This document shows positions 5,840 to 8,074 of a stretch of 8,074 nucleotides of DNA, in pieces. Each line of letters opens with the position of its first letter. Position 1 is the first letter of the stretch. The stretch is from Comamonadaceae bacterium (lineage in GTDB: Bacteria > Pseudomonadota > Gammaproteobacteria > Burkholderiales > Burkholderiaceae_C), in the NCBI GenBank assembly GCA_947463845.1, contig CANHUM010000067.1, positions 1 to 8,074 of the forward strand. The letters are read 5' to 3'. The position numbers and the translations under genes were made by a program. The notes under the pieces were generated by a model. It saw only the letters and a program-made list of their open reading frames with translations. It was not told the origin of the DNA and did not search any database.

Positions 5840-6944
5840 ATGGACGCAGAACGCATCAACCAAATTGGCTCCACCCTCACGGACTTGTCCGCCAGGACGC
5901 AAGAACTTCGGGGGTATCTTTGACTACGATGCCAAGTCTGAACGCCTGAGAACCGTCAACGCATCGCTCGAAGACCCCACAGTCTGGAACGACCCCAAAA
6001 AAGCCCAGGAACTGGGCAAAGAAAAAAAAGCCTTGGACGGTGTGGTGGTGACCATCACCACTTTGACCAATGAGCTGGCCGATAACCTCGAGCTCTTCGA
6101 GATGAGCAAGGAGGAAGGCGACGAAGCGGGTCTGATGACCATCGAAGCCGAAGCGGCCAAGCTGACCCAACTGGTCCAGGACCTCGAATTCCGCCGCATG
6201 TTCCGCCACGAGGCCGACCCGCTCAACTGCTTTGTCGACATCCAGGCCGGCGCAGGCGGTACCGAAGCCTGTGACTGGGCCAGCATGCTGCTGCGCCAGT
6301 ACCTGAAGTACGCAGAACGCAAAGGCTTCAAGGCCACCGTAGAAGATGAGACCCCAGGCGACACGGCGGGCATCAAGGGTGCGACCATCAAGATCGAAGG
6401 CGAGTATGCGTTTGGCCTGCTGCGCACCGAAACCGGTGTGCACCGTTTGGTGCGCAAGAGCCCGTTTGACTCTTCGGGTGGCCGCCACACCTCGTTTGCC
6501 TCGCTGTTCGTCTACCCCGAAATCGACGATTCGATCGAGATCAACATCAACCCATCTGACGTGCGCACCGACACTTTCCGTGCGAGCGGCGCGGGTGGTC
6601 AGCACATCAACAAAACCGACTCGGCCGTGCGGCTGACGCACATCCCCACCGGTATCGTGGTGCAGTGCCAGGACGGCCGCAGCCAGCACAGCAACCGCGA
6701 TGTCGCCTGGCAACGTCTGCGTTCACGCCTGTATGACTTCGAGATGCGCAAGCGCCTGGAAGAACAACAAAAGCTGGAAGACACCAAGACCGATGTAGGC
6801 TGGGGTCACCAAATCCGCAGCTATGTGCTGGACAACAGCCGCATCAAGGATTTGCGCACCAACGTCGAAATCTCGGCCACCCAAAAAGTGCTCGATGGTG
6901 ACCTCGATGCATTCATTGAAGCCTCACTGAAACAAGGCCTCTGA
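5840..6944 (+). CDS. prfB: Peptide chain release factor 2 (programmed +1 frameshift)
   Basis: Release factor 2 recognises UGA and UAA in the ribosomal A site and triggers peptide release. The coding region must be read as join(5840..5920, 5922..6944), giving 367 residues against 365 in E. coli. Frame 0 from the ATG encodes a 27-residue leader ([10 protein letters not shown] onward, ending RGYL) and meets an in-frame TGA at 5921; skipping one base continues as [10 protein letters not shown]. The codon-recognition tripeptide SPF is at 207-209 and the catalytic GGQ at 252-254, both shifted by two from E. coli. The residue four before GGQ is Ala248, where E. coli K-12 has the unusual Thr246. The helical domain 1 lies roughly in 30-115. 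No good Shine-Dalgarno precedes the ATG. A weak GAAAAT (5804-5809) may be a -10. Frameshifting gives RF2-level autoregulation. The gene ends in TGA, itself an RF2 codon, 33 nt before pepN. Confidence 0.97.
5909..5924 (+). promoter_or_regulatory. prfB programmed +1 frameshift site
   Basis: The 16-base element CGGGGGTATCTTTGAC contains the three parts known from E. coli prfB. There is an internal Shine-Dalgarno-like G tract (5910-5914), a three-base spacer TAT, and the slippery codon CTT (5918-5920) followed by TGA and C. It differs from the E. coli site only in its first base (C for A). When RF2 is scarce, the ribosome pauses at TGA, the peptidyl-tRNA(Leu) slips from CTT to TTT, and translation continues in the +1 frame at GAC (5922). 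When RF2 is abundant, termination yields only the 27-residue leader. Confidence 0.96.
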
Positions 6945-6967
6945 GCTGATCAGACCTCAACCCCAAC

Positions 6968-6971
6968 GGAG
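6968..6971 (+). promoter_or_regulatory. Ribosome binding site of pepN
   Basis: GGAG lies six nt upstream of the ATG at 6978 and supports that start. The 33-nt gap after prfB shows no hairpin-plus-T-tract, so read-through from prfB is likely. Confidence 0.6.
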
Positions 6972-6977
6972 TTCCTG

Positions 6978-8074
6978 ATGCGTGAAGGACAAGCTACCGC
7001 GATTCACCGGGAGGCTTATGCAGCCCCGGCTTTCTGGATCGACACGGTCGATTTGACGTTCGACCTTGACCCGAACAAAACCCGCGTACTCAACAAAATG
7101 CGTTTGCGCCGCAATCCGGATGTGGCTGTACAAGCACTGCGCCTGGATGGCGAAGACCTCAATTTGGCTCGCGTGCTGGTCAACGGCGGTGGCACCTCCT
7201 TCAAGATGGACGGCAACCAACTGGTGCTGGAGAACTTGCCTGAAGGCGCTGATGCATTCGATCTGGAAATCTTCACCACCTGCAATCCGGAGAAGAACAC
7301 CCAACTGATGGGCTTGTACGTCAGCCAGGGCACGTTCTTCACGCAATGCGAGGCCGAAGGCTTTCGCCGCATCACTTACTTCCTGGACAGGCCAGATGTC
7401 ATGGCCAGCTACACCGTCACGCTTCGCGCTGACAAGGCCAAATACCCGGTGCTGCTGTCCAACGGCAATTTGGTGGAACAAGGCGCACTGGAGGACGGTC
7501 GCCACTTTGCCAAATGGGTTGATCCGCACAAAAAGCCCTGCTACCTGTTCGCCTTGGTGGCCGGTCAGCTGGTCGCGCGAGAACAACGCATCAAAAGCCG
7601 CAGCGGCACAGAGCATTTGCTGCAAGTGTTTGTGCGCCCCGGCGACTTGGACAAGACCGAGCACGCCATGAACTCGCTCATGGCCAGCGTGGCCTGGGAC
7701 GAGGCGCGCTTTGGTCTGCCACTGGATCTGGAACGCTTCATGATCGTCGCCACCAGCGACTTCAACATGGGCGCGATGGAAAACAAGGGCCTGAACATTT
7801 TCAATACCAAGTACGTGTTGGCGAACCCGGCCACCGCCACCGATGTGGACTTCGGCAACATCGAATCGGTCGTGGGCCACGAGTACTTCCACAACTGGAC
7901 CGGCAACCGCATCACCTGCCGCGACTGGTTTCAGCTCTCGCTCAAGGAAGGCCTCACGGTCTTCCGCGATCAGGAATTCAGCCAGGACATGGCTGGCGTT
8001 GCCAGCGCCCGTGCCGTCAAGCGCATCGAAGACGTGCGTGTTTTGCGCACGGTGCAGTTTGCCGAAGACGCAGG
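6978..8074 (+). CDS. pepN: Aminopeptidase N (partial, C-terminus outside window)
   Basis: The first 365 codons of an M1-family zinc aminopeptidase are present; the full protein should be roughly 870-900 residues. PepN removes N-terminal residues from peptides in the cytosol during protein turnover. The N-terminal beta-sandwich domain covers about 1-190. The substrate-binding GAMEN motif is at 265-269, followed by KGLNIFN. The zinc site HEYFHNW gives His301 and His305 as ligands with Glu302 as catalytic base, and the third ligand Glu324 is in LKEGLTVFRDQEF. All are offset by four from the E. coli numbering, so no large insertion or deletion has occurred. The catalytic Tyr (381 in E. coli) lies beyond the window. 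The start is supported by GGAG six nt upstream. It follows prfB by 33 nt on the same strand. In many related genomes lysS is a common prfB neighbour; here it is not adjacent. Confidence 0.96.
   Translation, partial: MREGQATAIHREAYAAPAFWIDTVDLTFDLDPNKTRVLNKMRLRRNPDVAVQALRLDGEDLNLARVLVNGGGTSFKMDGNQLVLENLPEGADAFDLEIFTTCNPEKNTQLMGLYVSQGTFFTQCEAEGFRRITYFLDRPDVMASYTVTLRADKAKYPVLLSNGNLVEQGALEDGRHFAKWVDPHKKPCYLFALVAGQLVAREQRIKSRSGTEHLLQVFVRPGDLDKTEHAMNSLMASVAWDEARFGLPLDLERFMIVATSDFNMGAMENKGLNIFNTKYVLANPATATDVDFGNIESVVGHEYFHNWTGNRITCRDWFQLSLKEGLTVFRDQEFSQDMAGVASARAVKRIEDVRVLRTVQFAEDA

Noticed and set aside
5808..5921. ATG at 5808 as the start of a single-frame RF2
   Set aside because: The first 38 codons from 5808 encode an unrelated Pro- and Thr-rich stretch. 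The true RF2 N-terminus ([10 protein letters not shown]) starts at 5840 in another frame and joins at the frameshift site.
5840..5923. prfB as a pseudogene because of an early in-frame TGA
   Set aside because: The TGA is embedded in the canonical G-tract, TAT, CTT, TGA, C recoding element, and the downstream frame is intact with SPF and GGQ.
5877..6713. Long minus-strand open frame opposite prfB
   Set aside because: Antisense to prfB coding sequence, no recognisable domain; composition mirrors the codon bias of the real gene.
6957..7892. Long minus-strand open frame opposite pepN
   Set aside because: pepN on the plus strand has all M1 motifs including HEYFH and GAMEN; the antisense frame has none.
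1..8074. CRISPR array, tRNA, insertion sequence or prophage signals
   Set aside because: No spaced direct repeats, tRNA-like cloverleaf, transposase or terminal inverted repeats were seen; genes fill nearly the whole window.

Overview
The window looks like ordinary chromosome from a GC-rich betaproteobacterium, probably Burkholderiales and possibly Comamonadaceae. This is inferred from protein style (PlsY, RidA, Tas, PepN and RF2 variants), codon use and dense gene packing. No rRNA or marker gene fixes the genus. There are no mobile elements, tRNA or rRNA genes, CRISPR arrays or phage genes. I found no undescribed multi-gene system.

Layout: two divergent blocks meet near position 4230. On the minus strand, in transcription order, are an acyl-CoA synthetase (4219-2450), a Tas-type aldo/keto reductase (2370-1309), the Cys-tRNA(Pro) deacylase ybaK (1299-808), the glycerol-3-phosphate acyltransferase plsY (779-150) and the start of a RidA-family gene (153-1, cut by the window edge). 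Gaps of 79, 9 and 28 nt, then a 4-nt ATGA overlap, suggest that at least tas-ybaK-plsY-ridA are co-transcribed. On the plus strand are an alpha/beta hydrolase (4245-5159), a small secreted, probably outer-membrane beta-barrel protein (5204-5749), prfB for release factor 2 (5840-6944, expressed through a programmed +1 frameshift) and the first 365 codons of pepN (from 6978, running off the window). No gene-free stretch exceeds about 100 bases.

Roles: most genes are housekeeping. PlsY makes lysophosphatidic acid for phospholipid synthesis, YbaK removes mischarged Cys from tRNA(Pro), RF2 terminates translation at UGA and UAA, PepN trims peptides, and RidA-family proteins typically deal with reactive enamine/imine intermediates. 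The synthetase and hydrolase share a very short divergent control region and may be linked in acyl or ester metabolism, but substrates cannot be read from the sequence.

Two points deserve attention. The prfB frameshift site is almost identical to the E. coli one, so the gene must be annotated as two joined segments. The small protein at 5204-5749 has a pattern resembling a divergent PagP-like lipid A acyltransferase barrel; this is a hypothesis, not an established assignment.
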